In this document: positions 26,692 through 36,222 of the stretch, one piece after another
Layout of the letters: every line of letters starts with the position of its first letter
How positions within the stretch are numbered: position 1 is the stretch's first letter
Assembly: GCA_002937455.1 (NCBI GenBank)
Contig: PTJZ01000005.1
Location: 138,895-202,894 of the forward strand
Origin: Alphaproteobacteria bacterium MarineAlpha11_Bin1
GTDB taxonomy: Bacteria; Pseudomonadota; Alphaproteobacteria; MPNO01; UBA830
Length of the DNA stretch: 64,000 nt
Reading direction: 5' to 3'
Notes under the pieces: generated by a model
The model's input: only the letters and a program-made list of their open reading frames with translations
Database searches by the model: none
Told to the model about the DNA's origin: nothing
Made by a program: the position numbers and the translations under genes

Positions 26692-28143
26692 ATGGCCCTA
26701 ACCGCCCTCATGCTGCAAGGTACCGGATCCGACGTCGGGAAGTCGGTACTGGTGGCAGGATTGTGTCGGGCACTAATAAGGCGAGGATTCAACGTTCGGC
26801 CGTTTAAGCCGCAAAATATGTCGAATAACGCAGCTGTAACTGCTGACGGTGGAGAAATTGGGCGCGCGCAGGCATTACAGGCCCGGGCCTGCGAGGTGGC
26901 GTTTCACACCGACATGAACCCGGTGCTCCTGAAACCGCAGACCGAAACCGGCGCGCAGGTGGTGGTTCAGGGACGGGTAGTTGGCAATGCGAAGGCGCGC
27001 GACTACCAGCTTATGAAGCCCGAATTGATGAGCTCCGTGCTGGAGAGTTTTGCGCGGCTCAGTGCGGCGGCTGATATCGTCGTTGTTGAAGGCGCGGGTA
27101 GCGCGGCAGAGGTCAACCTGCGCGCTGGAGATATCGCAAATATGGGCTTCGCCGCTGCGGCTGACGTCTCAGTGATAATGATCGGCGATATCGATCGGGG
27201 CGGCGTGATTGCGCAGCTGGTAGGCACCTGGAATTTACTGTCCGACCACGAACGGAAACTCACACGCGGCTTCATCGTTAATAAGTTTCGCGGTGATCCG
27301 TCATTGTTTCGGGATGGCCGTGCCATCATTCGGGAACATACAGGCATGACGGATTATGGTGTAGTACCGTGGTTTGAGGGTGCGTCCCGTCTGCCGCGAG
27401 AAGACGCATTTAATCTCGGCGGTGCGGATACTAAATCAGGCGTAATCAAAATCGCAGTACCTATGTTTTCCCTTATCGCCAACTTTGACGATCTCGATCC
27501 ACTGCGTGCCGAACCAGATGTATCAGTGACGATGGTGAAGGAAGGTGAGGCGCTGCCTGGCGATGCCGATCTGATTCTGCTGCCTGGCTCGAAGGCGACT
27601 TTGTCTGATCTGTCTTTCTTGTTTGAGCAAGGATGGGACATCGATATCACAGCCCATGTACGGCGTGGTGGCGCAGTGATGGGAATCTGCGGCGGCTACC
27701 AGATGCTGGGCCAGACAGTATCTGACCCGGAAGGTATCGAGGGTCCGGCATCGAAAGCGCAGGGGCTTGGTTTGCTCGACATAGAGACTATGCTTACGGC
27801 GAACAAAACTCTGGTCCAGGTAACCGGTACTGAAAAGCGGTCGGGAGCGGCTATATCAGGGTACGAAATGCATATAGGCCAAACCTGCGGCTTGGGCACC
27901 GAGCGCGCTATGCTCGACCTGTCGGGTAGGCCAGACGGCGCAGTGTCGGCCGACGGGCTTGTCGCCGGATGTTACGTCCATGGAATTTTCGCCTCTGATA
28001 CATTTCGGTCAGCTTTTTTGCGGCGAATTCGCCCGGGTGCGCGCGCGGCGATGAACTATGAGGCCGGTATTGAGCAAGCACTTGATGCTTTGGCCGACCA
28101 TTTAGAGACGTATCTTGATATTACCGGGATGATCGATGGCTAG
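26692..28143 (+). CDS. cobQ: Cobyric acid synthase
   Basis: A 483-residue amidotransferase that amidates four side chains of adenosylcobyrinic acid a,c-diamide using glutamine. The N-terminal P-loop-like domain starts [24 protein letters not shown] and contains [12 protein letters not shown]; the C-terminal glutaminase domain has the nucleophile Cys in [12 protein letters not shown] and the His in [12 protein letters not shown] 26692 is chosen (1 bp after cobO) and not 26650, which lies inside cobO. Last plus-strand gene of the cobW operon; the convergent cbiB stop follows 4 bp later. Confidence 0.96.
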   Translation: MALTALMLQGTGSDVGKSVLVAGLCRALIRRGFNVRPFKPQNMSNNAAVTADGGEIGRAQALQARACEVAFHTDMNPVLLKPQTETGAQVVVQGRVVGNAKARDYQLMKPELMSSVLESFARLSAAADIVVVEGAGSAAEVNLRAGDIANMGFAAAADVSVIMIGDIDRGGVIAQLVGTWNLLSDHERKLTRGFIVNKFRGDPSLFRDGRAIIREHTGMTDYGVVPWFEGASRLPREDAFNLGGADTKSGVIKIAVPMFSLIANFDDLDPLRAEPDVSVTMVKEGEALPGDADLILLPGSKATLSDLSFLFEQGWDIDITAHVRRGGAVMGICGGYQMLGQTVSDPEGIEGPASKAQGLGLLDIETMLTANKTLVQVTGTEKRSGAAISGYEMHIGQTCGLGTERAMLDLSGRPDGAVSADGLVAGCYVHGIFASDTFRSAFLRRIRPGARAAMNYEAGIEQALDALADHLETYLDITGMIDG

Positions 28144-28147
28144 GTGG

Positions 28148-29170
28148 TTAAATCAACGCCATAACAAGCAGGAGTATTGCCATCAGTCCGGCGCCCGCCT
28201 TACGGTACAGGCTAAGTGCGCGATGTATGTCAGTTGTAGAGACATCGGTGCGCGCGCCTTCGTTCATCCAAGCATCGTCAACTATAAAGTCGCGGTACTG
28301 CCGCGGCCCTGCCAGAGAAATTCCGAGCGCACCCGCCATCGCGGCTTCGGGCCAGCCCGCGTTAATCGAGCGATGCTTTTCCGCGTCCCTGACCGCCGCC
28401 GCCCATGCTTCCCCGCCCTTGGAGCCGATTCCGACGGCAGCTACGATTACTATGAGAATACCCGAGATACGCGCCGGAACCGCATTCATTGCGTCGTCAA
28501 GGCGTGCCGCAAATTTTCCGAAATGCTCGTATGTGCTGTCGCGGTGACCGATCATGCTGTCCATAGTGTTTACCGCCTTATAGGCGAAAAGTCCCGGCAG
28601 ACCGAGCAACGCAAACCAAATTACCGGTGCTACCACGCCGTCAGAAAAATTTTCTGCCGTCGATTCTATGGCGGCGCGAGCGACGCCGTGTTCGTCCAGC
28701 CGGTCCGGATCTCGGCCCACAATATGGGCCACCGCGGATCTTCCGCTGATCAACGAGACGTCGAGTCCGTTTGCCACATCGCGGACGTGATTGAAAAGAC
28801 TGCGATAGGCGATCAGCACGCTGGCGATCAGAGCCCCTGCGACCCAGCCATATTCCCATTGAGCGCAAAGCCACTGGAACCCGTAGCCGACGAGTCCAGC
28901 GAGCGCGACCAAGAAAAGGGTTACCAGCAGCCCCCGCCAGAACCGCACGCGGTCCGATCTTTGTGGTCGGTTCATTTTGCGGTCGAAGAAGGCCGCCAAG
29001 CTGCCGAAAACCGCAACCGGATGGGGCACGCGGTTCCAAAGCCCCGGAGGATCGCCCAGCGCGACATCGATTGCCAGCGCCAGCATCACCACCAGCAAGG
29101 GGTGCACTGCTGCCGCGTCGGCGCTATACCATTGAAACATCATCGGCCGACAATCGCGCGGTTGCGACAC
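28148..29170 (-). CDS. cbiB: Adenosylcobinamide-phosphate synthase (CbiB; CobD of Pseudomonas)
   Basis: An integral membrane protein of up to 340 residues that attaches aminopropanol phosphate to adenosylcobyric acid. It shows ALAIDVALGDPPGLWNRVPHPVAVFG, the active-site-like ESTAENFSDGVVAPVIWFALLGLPGLFAYKAVNTMDSMIGH, and NAGWPEAAMAGALGISLAGP. The annotated start at 29170 may be too long; ATG at 29143 or 29140 would give a more usual N-terminus. Only 32 bp (or about 60 bp) separates it from the divergent cbiX start. A 356-codon frame on the opposite strand is an artefact of this gene. Confidence 0.95.
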   Translation of the reverse strand: MSQPRDCRPMMFQWYSADAAAVHPLLVVMLALAIDVALGDPPGLWNRVPHPVAVFGSLAAFFDRKMNRPQRSDRVRFWRGLLVTLFLVALAGLVGYGFQWLCAQWEYGWVAGALIASVLIAYRSLFNHVRDVANGLDVSLISGRSAVAHIVGRDPDRLDEHGVARAAIESTAENFSDGVVAPVIWFALLGLPGLFAYKAVNTMDSMIGHRDSTYEHFGKFAARLDDAMNAVPARISGILIVIVAAVGIGSKGGEAWAAAVRDAEKHRSINAGWPEAAMAGALGISLAGPRQYRDFIVDDAWMNEGARTDVSTTDIHRALSLYRKAGAGLMAILLLVMALI

Positions 29171-29202
29171 GAAATCAATTGCAGCCTTTACGGGAGAAAC
29201 AA

Positions 29203-30219
29203 TTGACTACAGGGATAATGGTATGTGGCCACGGTAGCCGCGACGAAGGTGCAGTAACAGAATTTGAAAAACTGGCTGTCGCGATCCGCGAACGAGCTGA
29301 AGGTGTTCCAGTCGAGTATGGTTTCCTGGAGTTTGCAAAACCCGTCATCAAGGAAGGTTTGGGGAATCTAATTGAACAGGGTGTGACTGAGATAATGGCT
29401 GTTCCAGGTATGCTCTTTGCAGCAGGGCACGCCAAGAACGATATACCGTCGGTTCTCAACACCTGGGCAGCAAGCAATAACGGAGTAGATGTCCGTTATG
29501 GGCGTGAACTAGCGATCGATCTAAAAATGTTAAGCGCCGCTTCTGATCGAATCAAAGAAGCACTCGATTTTGCAAGCGATGATGTGCCTACTGAAGAGAC
29601 ACTGCTCGTGGTAGTGGGGCGCGGCGCGTCCGACCCGGATGCTAATTCCAACGTTGCGAAGGTGATGCGAATGTTGTGGGAAGGTCTCGGTTTCGGCTGG
29701 GGAGAAACCGTATATTCTGGGGTAACCTTCCCGTTGGTCGAGCCAGGGCTGGAACACGCCGTCAGGTTAGGTTATCGGCGAATTGTGGTCTTTCCCTACT
29801 TTTTGTTCACAGGCGTGCTAGTGCGAAGGATCTATGATTATACCGATAAAGTTGCTGCTCGGTATCCGAACATTGAATTCATCAAGGCGTCCTACCTTAA
29901 CGACCATCCGATGGTGATAGAGACGTTCATGGAACGAATAGAAGAAATCCGACTCGGAGAAAATAATATGAACTGCCAGCTTTGTAAGTATCGCGAACAG
30001 GTTCTGGGCTTTGAATCGGAAGTCGGGTTGGCCCAGGAAAGTCATCATCATCACGTCGAAGGCATCGGTATTGGTGGCCCCCACAGTCTTAATAATGAAA
30101 ATCCCCACGGTCACAGAAAAGGACACGATCATTCTCACGGAGATGGGCATGATCATCACCATCCGTATCCTCACGCGGATCACCCGCTGGGGCCAAAAAC
30201 AATGAAGGGAACCGGCTGA
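29203..30219 (+). CDS. cbiX: Sirohydrochlorin cobaltochelatase CbiX, long form with His-rich tail
   Basis: A chelatase of 338 residues with two CbiX repeats, inserting Co(II) early, at the sirohydrochlorin stage. The first repeat has VCGHGSRDEGA and the second VVVGRGASDPDANS; metal-binding His residues lie in CGHGS and AAGHAKND. The frame is open upstream into cbiB antisense, so I choose TTG 29203, with GGGAGA about 6 nt upstream. After the chelatase part come NNMNCQLCKYREQ, with two Cys, and a tail of about 60 residues very rich in His (HHHH, HGHRKGHDHSHGDGHDHHHP), suggesting metal storage. First gene of the second cobalamin operon, 6 bp before cobH. Confidence 0.93.
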   Translation: MTTGIMVCGHGSRDEGAVTEFEKLAVAIRERAEGVPVEYGFLEFAKPVIKEGLGNLIEQGVTEIMAVPGMLFAAGHAKNDIPSVLNTWAASNNGVDVRYGRELAIDLKMLSAASDRIKEALDFASDDVPTEETLLVVVGRGASDPDANSNVAKVMRMLWEGLGFGWGETVYSGVTFPLVEPGLEHAVRLGYRRIVVFPYFLFTGVLVRRIYDYTDKVAARYPNIEFIKASYLNDHPMVIETFMERIEEIRLGENNMNCQLCKYREQVLGFESEVGLAQESHHHHVEGIGIGGPHSLNNENPHGHRKGHDHSHGDGHDHHHPYPHADHPLGPKTMKGTG

Positions 30220-30225
30220 AATCAC

Positions 30226-30855
30226 ATGGAATGGCTTCGTGATCCTGATGAAATTTACCGTAGGTCATTTGCGATCGTGCGCGAAGAAGCGGACCTATCG
30301 GTGGTTCCTGACGACATGGCAGATATAGTTATCCGGCTGGTGCATGCCTGTGGCATGCCGGAGATCGTTCCGAATATCCGCTGGTATAATGGCGTAACAG
30401 CAACCGCACGTGATGCCCTTGCTGCGGGTGCGCCGGTAATTTGCGATGCGCAGATGGTGGCGGACGGTGTGATCACGGCGCACCTTCCTGCTGGAAACCA
30501 GGTTCTTAGCATGATCCGTCTACCCAACGTGGCGACGATGGCCAAGGAACAGGGCACTACGCGCTCAGCGGCGCAGGTCGAATTATGGAAACCATTTCTT
30601 CCGGGTAGTGTGGTTGCCATCGGCAATGCGCCGACAGCGCTATTCCGTTTGCTTGAGGTGATTTCTGAGGACCCATCGCGTAAGCCAGCGGTGATTTTGG
30701 GATTTCCAGTGGGGTTTGTCGGGGCTGCTGAATCGAAATATGCGCTGCAAAAAATCCGCCCCGAGGTACCCTATATTACGCTGTTGGGCCGCCGGGGTGG
30801 CAGCGCCATGGCGTCAGCAGCTGTCAACGCGCTTGCTGGAAATTACAAAATATGA
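30226..30855 (+). CDS. cobH: Precorrin-8X methylmutase (CobH/CbiC)
   Basis: A 209-residue enzyme that moves the C11 methyl group to C12, producing (cobalt-)hydrogenobyrinic or cobyrinic acid. The catalytic His lies at residue 40 in RLVHACGMPEI; then ARDALAAGAPVICDAQMV, VAIGNAPTALFRLLE and ILGFPVGFVGAAESK are all hallmark strings. Because the neighbours CbiX and CbiD point to early cobalt insertion, the physiological substrate may be cobalt-precorrin-8. It overlaps cobL by 4 nt. Confidence 0.96.
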   Translation: MEWLRDPDEIYRRSFAIVREEADLSVVPDDMADIVIRLVHACGMPEIVPNIRWYNGVTATARDALAAGAPVICDAQMVADGVITAHLPAGNQVLSMIRLPNVATMAKEQGTTRSAAQVELWKPFLPGSVVAIGNAPTALFRLLEVISEDPSRKPAVILGFPVGFVGAAESKYALQKIRPEVPYITLLGRRGGSAMASAAVNALAGNYKI

Positions 30856-32060
30856 AAGACCGTTGGCTCAGTGTCGTCGGTATCGGTGAGGATGGCCTTG
30901 ACGGGTTAACTCCGCGTGGGCGCATGCTGATCGATGCTGCTGAAATCTTGATAGGCGGTGAACGGCATCTTGCAATGTTGCCCGATGACGATCGTGAACG
31001 ACTGACCTGGACGCGGCCGTTGACAGATCTTATGACGAAAATTTCCGAAATGCGTGGTCGACTGGTCTGCGTATTAGCCACCGGCGATCCAATGTTTTTC
31101 GGGATCGGCGTGACGCTGTTGAAACACTTCGCGGCCGAAGAAATGGATGTCGTGCCGTCGCTTTCGGCGTTTACGCTCGCTGCCGCGCGACTTCGCTGGG
31201 CTCTTGCGGATGTCGACCAACTGACCCTGCATGGTCGTCCGGCCAGCCTAATAGTACCTTTCATCCAGCCCGGCTCCCGGTTACTGATCTTGGCCGACGG
31301 CTCGGGCACCCCGGCGCAGGTGGCTGACATCCTCACCGAGCGTGGTTATGGGGATAGCGAGATGACTGTTTTGGAACATATGGGAGGTGCTTGTGAACGC
31401 CAACTGGTTGGGGATGCCGGCAATTGGGACCACGACGATATCGCGGCGTTTCACACGCTTGCTGTCAACTGCGTCGCTGGTACGGATGCCGTTATTTTGC
31501 CGCGAATTCCCGGTCTGCCGGATGAAGCGTTTAGCAGCGACGGCAACATTACCAAACGCGAAGTCCGCGCCTTTACACTCTCCGCTTTGGCGCCGGTGCC
31601 AGGACAACATCTTTGGGATATCGGCGCTGGATGTGGGTCGGTAGCGATTGAATGGATGCGGACTCATCCGGCTTGCCGGGCGTCGGCTATCGAAAGCCGT
31701 GCCGACCGGATTGGTCTAATCGCTCGCAACGCTGTCGCGCTTGGCGTTCCACGTCTTCGGATGATAGAGGGAGAAGCGACCGAGGTGCTGGCGCAGCTAG
31801 ATGCGCCAGATGCCGTTTTCGTCGGGGGTGGTGGTTCCAATCCCGAGTTGCTCGATCTTTGTTGGAAAGCGCTTAAGCCAGGCGGTCGTCTAGTCGCTAA
31901 CGCCGTAACTCTGGAAAGCGAAGGCACTTTGGCAGTATTTCGCGAGGCATATGGCGGCAATCTTGCACGCATATCAATTTCCCGTGCGGAGCCCGTCGGT
32001 TCTCTCACTGGTTGGAGACCGACCATGCCCGTCACCCAGCTTGCCGCTGTGAAAATCTGA
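30852..32060 (+). CDS. cobL: Precorrin-6Y C5,15-methyltransferase, CbiE-CbiT fusion (CobL)
   Basis: A bifunctional enzyme of 402 residues. Residues 1 to about 200 are a CbiE-type tetrapyrrole methylase (VVGIGEDGLDGLTPRG, LATGDPMFFGIGVTLL, VVPSLSAFTLAAARL). From about residue 215 a CbiT-type class I SAM domain follows (LWDIGAGCGSVAIEWMR, IEGEATEVLAQLDAPDAVFVGGGG). It methylates C5 and C15 and decarboxylates the C12 acetate. Typical full-length fusion; overlaps cobI by one base. Confidence 0.96.
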   Translation: MKDRWLSVVGIGEDGLDGLTPRGRMLIDAAEILIGGERHLAMLPDDDRERLTWTRPLTDLMTKISEMRGRLVCVLATGDPMFFGIGVTLLKHFAAEEMDVVPSLSAFTLAAARLRWALADVDQLTLHGRPASLIVPFIQPGSRLLILADGSGTPAQVADILTERGYGDSEMTVLEHMGGACERQLVGDAGNWDHDDIAAFHTLAVNCVAGTDAVILPRIPGLPDEAFSSDGNITKREVRAFTLSALAPVPGQHLWDIGAGCGSVAIEWMRTHPACRASAIESRADRIGLIARNAVALGVPRLRMIEGEATEVLAQLDAPDAVFVGGGGSNPELLDLCWKALKPGGRLVANAVTLESEGTLAVFREAYGGNLARISISRAEPVGSLTGWRPTMPVTQLAAVKI

Positions 32061-32764
32061 TGGTCGGCAGGCTGTATGGCGTTGGAGTGGGTCCCGGGGA
32101 CCCCGAGCTGTTGACCCTGAAAGCGTTGCGAATCCTAAAATCTGTTCCTGTTCTAGCGTGGCCCGCCCCAGAAGAAGGCCCCAGCTTGGCACGTCAGATC
32201 GTTGCTGAGCACCTACCTGGAACCCAGCGTGAGATCGCCATCCGCATGCCGCTGTTGCCGGCTCGGTTCCCATCCGACGATGTATACGATAAGGCGGCCA
32301 TAGAGATTGATGATGCCCTCTCCGCCGGCGACGATGTTGCCGTAATTTGCGAAGGCGATCCCTTTTTTTATGGATCGTTCATGTATTTGTTCGGACGCCT
32401 TGTCGGTGACCATGCCATCGAGGTTGTGCCCGGTGTCTCGTCTCTGACCGCCTGCGCAGCCGCGCTTGGGTCTCCGCTATCAGCCAAGAACGATGTACTA
32501 TCGGTGATCCCGGGCCCGTTGGATGCCAAGACGCTCGCAAAACGTTTGGTAGAGGCTGACGCTGCCGCGATCATTAAGGTTGGTCGGCATCTTGAAAAAA
32601 TCCGTAGTGTGCTGGCTGATCTTGGCCTGTCCGAAAATGCTCGCTATATCGAACGCGCGACCATGGACAAACAGCGAGTCGTGAGATTGGCCGATGTCGG
32701 AGACGGCGACGCGCCTTATTTCTCCATGATCCTTTTACACAAGCGCGCCCAAGCATGGAAATGA
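32060..32764 (+). CDS. cobI: Precorrin-2 C20-methyltransferase (CobI/CbiL)
   Basis: A 234-residue tetrapyrrole methylase using S-adenosylmethionine to methylate C20 of (cobalt-)precorrin-2. The N-terminus GRLYGVGVGPGDPELLTLKALRILK is the class signature; CEGDPFFYGSFMYLFGRL and VPGVSSLTACAAALGSPL follow. ATG 32060 overlaps the cobL stop; the 16-codon upstream extension lies inside cobL and is rejected. Its end overlaps the next gene by 10 nt. Confidence 0.95.
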   Translation: MVGRLYGVGVGPGDPELLTLKALRILKSVPVLAWPAPEEGPSLARQIVAEHLPGTQREIAIRMPLLPARFPSDDVYDKAAIEIDDALSAGDDVAVICEGDPFFYGSFMYLFGRLVGDHAIEVVPGVSSLTACAAALGSPLSAKNDVLSVIPGPLDAKTLAKRLVEADAAAIIKVGRHLEKIRSVLADLGLSENARYIERATMDKQRVVRLADVGDGDAPYFSMILLHKRAQAWK

Positions 32765-34578
32765 CTGGGCCTGCAATTATAGTACTCGGGCCGGGCGGGA
32801 TAGTAACTGCGCGGAAAGTTAAATCCGCGGTTTCCGGTAGCAATATTCATGGTTTGGCGAGCCGATTGCAGGACGTGGATATTGTATTTGAAGATACCGG
32901 ATATCATGTTCGTGCTTTGTTTGAACATGGTACACCCGTGATTGGTATTTGTGCTGCAGGGATATTGATCCGGCTATTGGGCTCGGCTCTGTCTGACAAG
33001 ACCACCGAACCTGCCGTCATTGCCGTCGCCGAAGATGGCTCTACTGTAGTTCCACTTCTGGGAGGGCATCATGGGGCAAATGAATGTGCTAAAACGATTG
33101 CGGACGCGATTGGTGTTTCGGCCGCCATTACAACGGCCGGGGATCTGCGTTTCGGTGCCGGACTTGATAATCCACCCTCCGGGTGGGTGTTAGCTAATCC
33201 AAGTGACGTAAAGTCTTTTACGGCTGACCTGTTGGCCGGGGAGGCGGTGAGCCTCGACGGCACTTTACCTCAATTTATTGCCGACACACAGATCCCGAGA
33301 GACCTTGCCGGCGCGCTCCGTATCTCTTCAACGCCGTATTGTGATCCCGGTAATGCCAAGCATTTGGTTTATAACCCCGCAATAGTTGCTATAGGGGTCG
33401 GCTGCGAACGAGGCACTGAGCTGGATGAACTGGAGGCGTTGGCGGATAAAGCACTGAGAGAGGCGAATATCGCCCCTTCAGCTATCGCCGGGGTATTTTC
33501 CCTAGACCTTAAGGCGGACGAGCCGGCAGTCCATGCACTGGCAGTATCTCTGAACGTGCCCGCCAGATTCTTTGATGCAGAGACGCTGGAGGCTGAAACA
33601 CCGCGGCTGCAAAATCCGTCTGACGTGGTTTTTCGTGAAGTTGGGTGTCATGGCGTATCGGAAGCTGCCGCGCTCGCGGCCTGTGGCCCAGAAGGTAATT
33701 TGATTTCTGCCAAGATCAAATCCGCGCGAGCCACCTGTGCTCTTGCGCTGGCGCCATCTCCAATAGTATTAGCCGATACCGGTCTACCGCAAGGCCGGCT
33801 GCTGATTGTTGGAACCGGGCCCGGAAGTGACGGTTGGATGACTTCGGAGTCGGAATCTGCGGTGGCGTCAGCGACTGATCTTGTGGGCTACACGTTGTAC
33901 CTGGATATTCTTGGACCCCGCGCAGTAGGCAAGAATCGTCACGATTTTCCGTTGGGCGAAGAGATGGCCCGGGCGCATGCCGCGCTCGATATTGCGGCAA
34001 CGGGCAAAACGGTCGCCTTGGTTTCGTCCGGCGATCCTGGAATTTACGCGATGGCGACCTTGGTATTCCAACTCCTAGAAACCAGCGGCCACGCTGACTG
34101 GAAACGTCTTGCGATCGAGGTCTGTCCTGGGATTTCCGCGCTGCAGGCCGCGGCCGCTAGATCAGGCGCACCCCTCGGCCATGATTTCTGCACTATTTCT
34201 CTGTCAGACTTACTTACCCCGTGGGACGCCATCGAACGACGCGTCCGCGCAGCCGCCGAAGGGGATTTCGTGATCGCATTCTATAATCCGGTCTCTATGC
34301 GTCGTACTTGGCAGCTCAAGAAAGCGCGCGAAATTCTTCTCGATGCCCGCCTCGGGACGACACCGGTGGTTCTGGCCCGCAATCTGGGTCGCGATGGAGA
34401 ACAAATCCGCACGGTGACGTTGGAAACGTTGGATGTTACCGACGTAGATATGTTGACAATCGTCCTCGTAGGTTCTTCGGAAACGCGGGCGGTGATGCGA
34501 AGCGACGGACGGCAGTGGGTATACACTCCGCGCGGCTACGACGGAAAAAAATCGAACGAGAGGAAAGCCACGGGATGA
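32755..34578 (+). CDS. CbiG-CobJ fusion: cobalt-precorrin-5A hydrolase and precorrin-3B C17-methyltransferase
   Basis: A 607-residue fusion. The N-terminal 330 or so residues are CbiG-like: FEDTGYHVRALFEHGTPVIGICAAGILIRLLG, then LLGGHHGANECAKTIADAIGVSAAITTAGD, and the C-terminal CbiG domain with AIGVGCERGTELDELEAL. From about residue 345 a CobJ/CbiH methylase domain begins (LLIVGTGPGSDGWMTSESESAV, VSSGDPGIYAMATLVFQLLE, PGISALQAAAARSGAPLGHDF). CbiG opens the ring-A delta-lactone and CobJ methylates C17 with ring contraction, so fusing them couples successive steps. CbiG belongs to the early-cobalt route. It overlaps cobM by 4 nt. Confidence 0.93.
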   Translation: MEMTGPAIIVLGPGGIVTARKVKSAVSGSNIHGLASRLQDVDIVFEDTGYHVRALFEHGTPVIGICAAGILIRLLGSALSDKTTEPAVIAVAEDGSTVVPLLGGHHGANECAKTIADAIGVSAAITTAGDLRFGAGLDNPPSGWVLANPSDVKSFTADLLAGEAVSLDGTLPQFIADTQIPRDLAGALRISSTPYCDPGNAKHLVYNPAIVAIGVGCERGTELDELEALADKALREANIAPSAIAGVFSLDLKADEPAVHALAVSLNVPARFFDAETLEAETPRLQNPSDVVFREVGCHGVSEAAALAACGPEGNLISAKIKSARATCALALAPSPIVLADTGLPQGRLLIVGTGPGSDGWMTSESESAVASATDLVGYTLYLDILGPRAVGKNRHDFPLGEEMARAHAALDIAATGKTVALVSSGDPGIYAMATLVFQLLETSGHADWKRLAIEVCPGISALQAAAARSGAPLGHDFCTISLSDLLTPWDAIERRVRAAAEGDFVIAFYNPVSMRRTWQLKKAREILLDARLGTTPVVLARNLGRDGEQIRTVTLETLDVTDVDMLTIVLVGSSETRAVMRSDGRQWVYTPRGYDGKKSNERKATG

Positions 34579-35339
34579 CGGTTTGGTTCATCGGCGCGGG
34601 ACCGGGAGATCCCGACCTTCTCACCATTCGTGGACGCGACGTCATCGCGCGGTGCGAGGTTTGTCTCTACGCTGGATCTCTGGTGCCTGAAGCCGTGGTA
34701 GCCCACGCACCCCATGGTGCCTTGGTTCTCGACACTGCATCAATGACCCTGACTGATATTATCGGCTATATGGAAAAGGCCCATGCGGTCGGGCATGATG
34801 TGGCGCGGGTCCATTCCGGAGATCCGTCTCTTTATGGTGCCATAGGCGAACAGATCCGGCGGCTTAACGCGCTCCGCATCGATTTCGAGATCGTACCCGG
34901 CGTACCCGCCTATGCGGCTGCAAGCGCATTGCTGAAACGTGAACTGACACTACCTGACGTGTCACAGACGGTAATTTTGACGCGTACCGCGATGAAGGCG
35001 TCTGCCATGCCCAAGAATGAAGATCTAGATATACTTGGTAGATCTGGAGCGACGCTGGCAATTCACCTATCAGTCCGCAACCTGAAACATGTCTGTGAAA
35101 CCTTGACGCCTCATTACGGTGCTGATTGTCCGGTCGCGGTCGTGTTCCGCGCAAGCTGGCCAGACGAAAAGGTGATAGAGGGGACATTGGCTGATATCCG
35201 TAATCAAGTTCGGGAGGCTAAGATCACGCGCACCGCCCTGATTTTGGTTGGCCGCGTACTGTCTCCCGTGGCGTTTGCGGATTCTGCTTTATACGATGCT
35301 GACCACGTGCACGTATTGCGGCCGAGGCGTAAAGAATAA
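34575..35339 (+). CDS. cobM: Precorrin-4 C11-methyltransferase (CobM/CbiF)
   Basis: A 254-residue tetrapyrrole methylase adding the C11 methyl. Signature strings: VWFIGAGPGDPDLLTIRGRDVI, VCLYAGSLVPEAVVAHAP, VARVHSGDPSLYGAIGEQIRRL and VPGVPAYAAASALLKRELTLP. ATG 34575 overlaps the stop of the CbiG-CobJ gene (ATGA), so the long upstream extension to 34308, which runs over that gene, is rejected. It ends the plus-strand run; the convergent cobK stop follows 133 bp later. Confidence 0.95.
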   Translation: MTVWFIGAGPGDPDLLTIRGRDVIARCEVCLYAGSLVPEAVVAHAPHGALVLDTASMTLTDIIGYMEKAHAVGHDVARVHSGDPSLYGAIGEQIRRLNALRIDFEIVPGVPAYAAASALLKRELTLPDVSQTVILTRTAMKASAMPKNEDLDILGRSGATLAIHLSVRNLKHVCETLTPHYGADCPVAVVFRASWPDEKVIEGTLADIRNQVREAKITRTALILVGRVLSPVAFADSALYDADHVHVLRPRRKE

Positions 35340-35472
35340 TTATTCAGACCCGACCCTACTCCTCTAGAAGGAACGGTTAATATAAAAACTTCCAATACCC
35401 CTATTCCAGATATCCATTGGGCGGAAATTCCAGTCGGTGAAATAGTTGATTATCTCTGGCACGGTCTTCAAT

Positions 35473-36222
35473 TCACCGGCGCCGATGCATGCCCATCCAG
35501 TCCAGCGCACGGTCTATATTATCGACGGTATTTCCGGGTAACGATGAAGGCCGCCCGATCATTAAAACCGATAACCCGAGGTTTCTGGCCGCAGTAATCT
35601 TCGCATAGGCGCCATTACCGCCAGCATTTTTGCTCACTAAAACATCTATTTCGTGCGCTTGAAGCAACGCCGTTTCCTGATCAACTGAGAACGGACCGCG
35701 GCCAGTAATGTACGTGGATTTCAGGAGCGGAACGGTTTCCAGTGGATCGACGGTACGTATTAGGAATCTAATATCGTCTATGCCGGCGAAGGCTCTAAGC
35801 TCCTGGTGACCCACAGAGAGAAATGCGGCTGTGCCTAGGGCTCGTATTTTTCGGCTAGCGTCCGCGATGTCGTCGGCGTGGTACCAAATATCACCGGAGA
35901 CTGCCTGCCATGCCGGGCGCAGTAGGCGGAGCAGTGGTATCCCGGTTATCTGGCAGGAGTTATGCGCATTTAAAGAAATCTGTTCTGCAAAAGGGTGGGT
36001 GGCATCGACTACCAAATCAATGTTTCGTGCAAGCAGCCAAGCGGATAGTGCTGCCACTCCGCCGAACCCGCCTGTTCGGATGGTAACATTGTCGGGACGA
36101 GACGGGTTGCGGGTCCGTCCGGCCAGCGAGTAGGTGACATCAAAATTCTCGGCGGTCTTGCGAGCGAGAGCGACGGCCTCAGATGTACCGCCCAGCAATA
36201 GCGCTCGCGGCCGGTCAGCCAT
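35473..36222 (-). CDS. cobK: Precorrin-6A / cobalt-precorrin-6A reductase (CobK/CbiJ)
   Basis: A 249-residue NADPH- or NADH-dependent reductase of the corrin macrocycle. The N-terminus ALLLGGTSEAVALARKTAE is the family start; TGGFGGVAALSAWLLARNIDLVVDATHPFAEQISLNA, FLSVGHQEL, and VSKNAGGNGAYAKITAARNLGLSVLMIGRP follow. It overlaps the cbiD stop by 8 nt, so cbiD-cobK form a two-gene operon opposite to both flanking runs. Confidence 0.93.
   Translation of the reverse strand: MADRPRALLLGGTSEAVALARKTAENFDVTYSLAGRTRNPSRPDNVTIRTGGFGGVAALSAWLLARNIDLVVDATHPFAEQISLNAHNSCQITGIPLLRLLRPAWQAVSGDIWYHADDIADASRKIRALGTAAFLSVGHQELRAFAGIDDIRFLIRTVDPLETVPLLKSTYITGRGPFSVDQETALLQAHEIDVLVSKNAGGNGAYAKITAARNLGLSVLMIGRPSSLPGNTVDNIDRALDWMGMHRRR

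Noticed and set aside
28963..29202. Upstream extension of the cbiX frame
   Set aside because: The 80 extra residues are antisense to cbiB and of low-complexity composition; TTG 29203 has a ribosome binding site and gives the normal family N-terminus.
28136..29206. A 356-codon open frame on the plus strand opposite cbiB
   Set aside because: It is antisense to a clear membrane enzyme (CbiB), its product is rich in Arg, His and Cys without domain logic, and it would run through the cbiX start region.
34308..34574. Upstream extension of the cobM frame
   Set aside because: It lies inside the CobJ domain of the fusion gene; ATG 34575 overlaps its stop and matches the family start.
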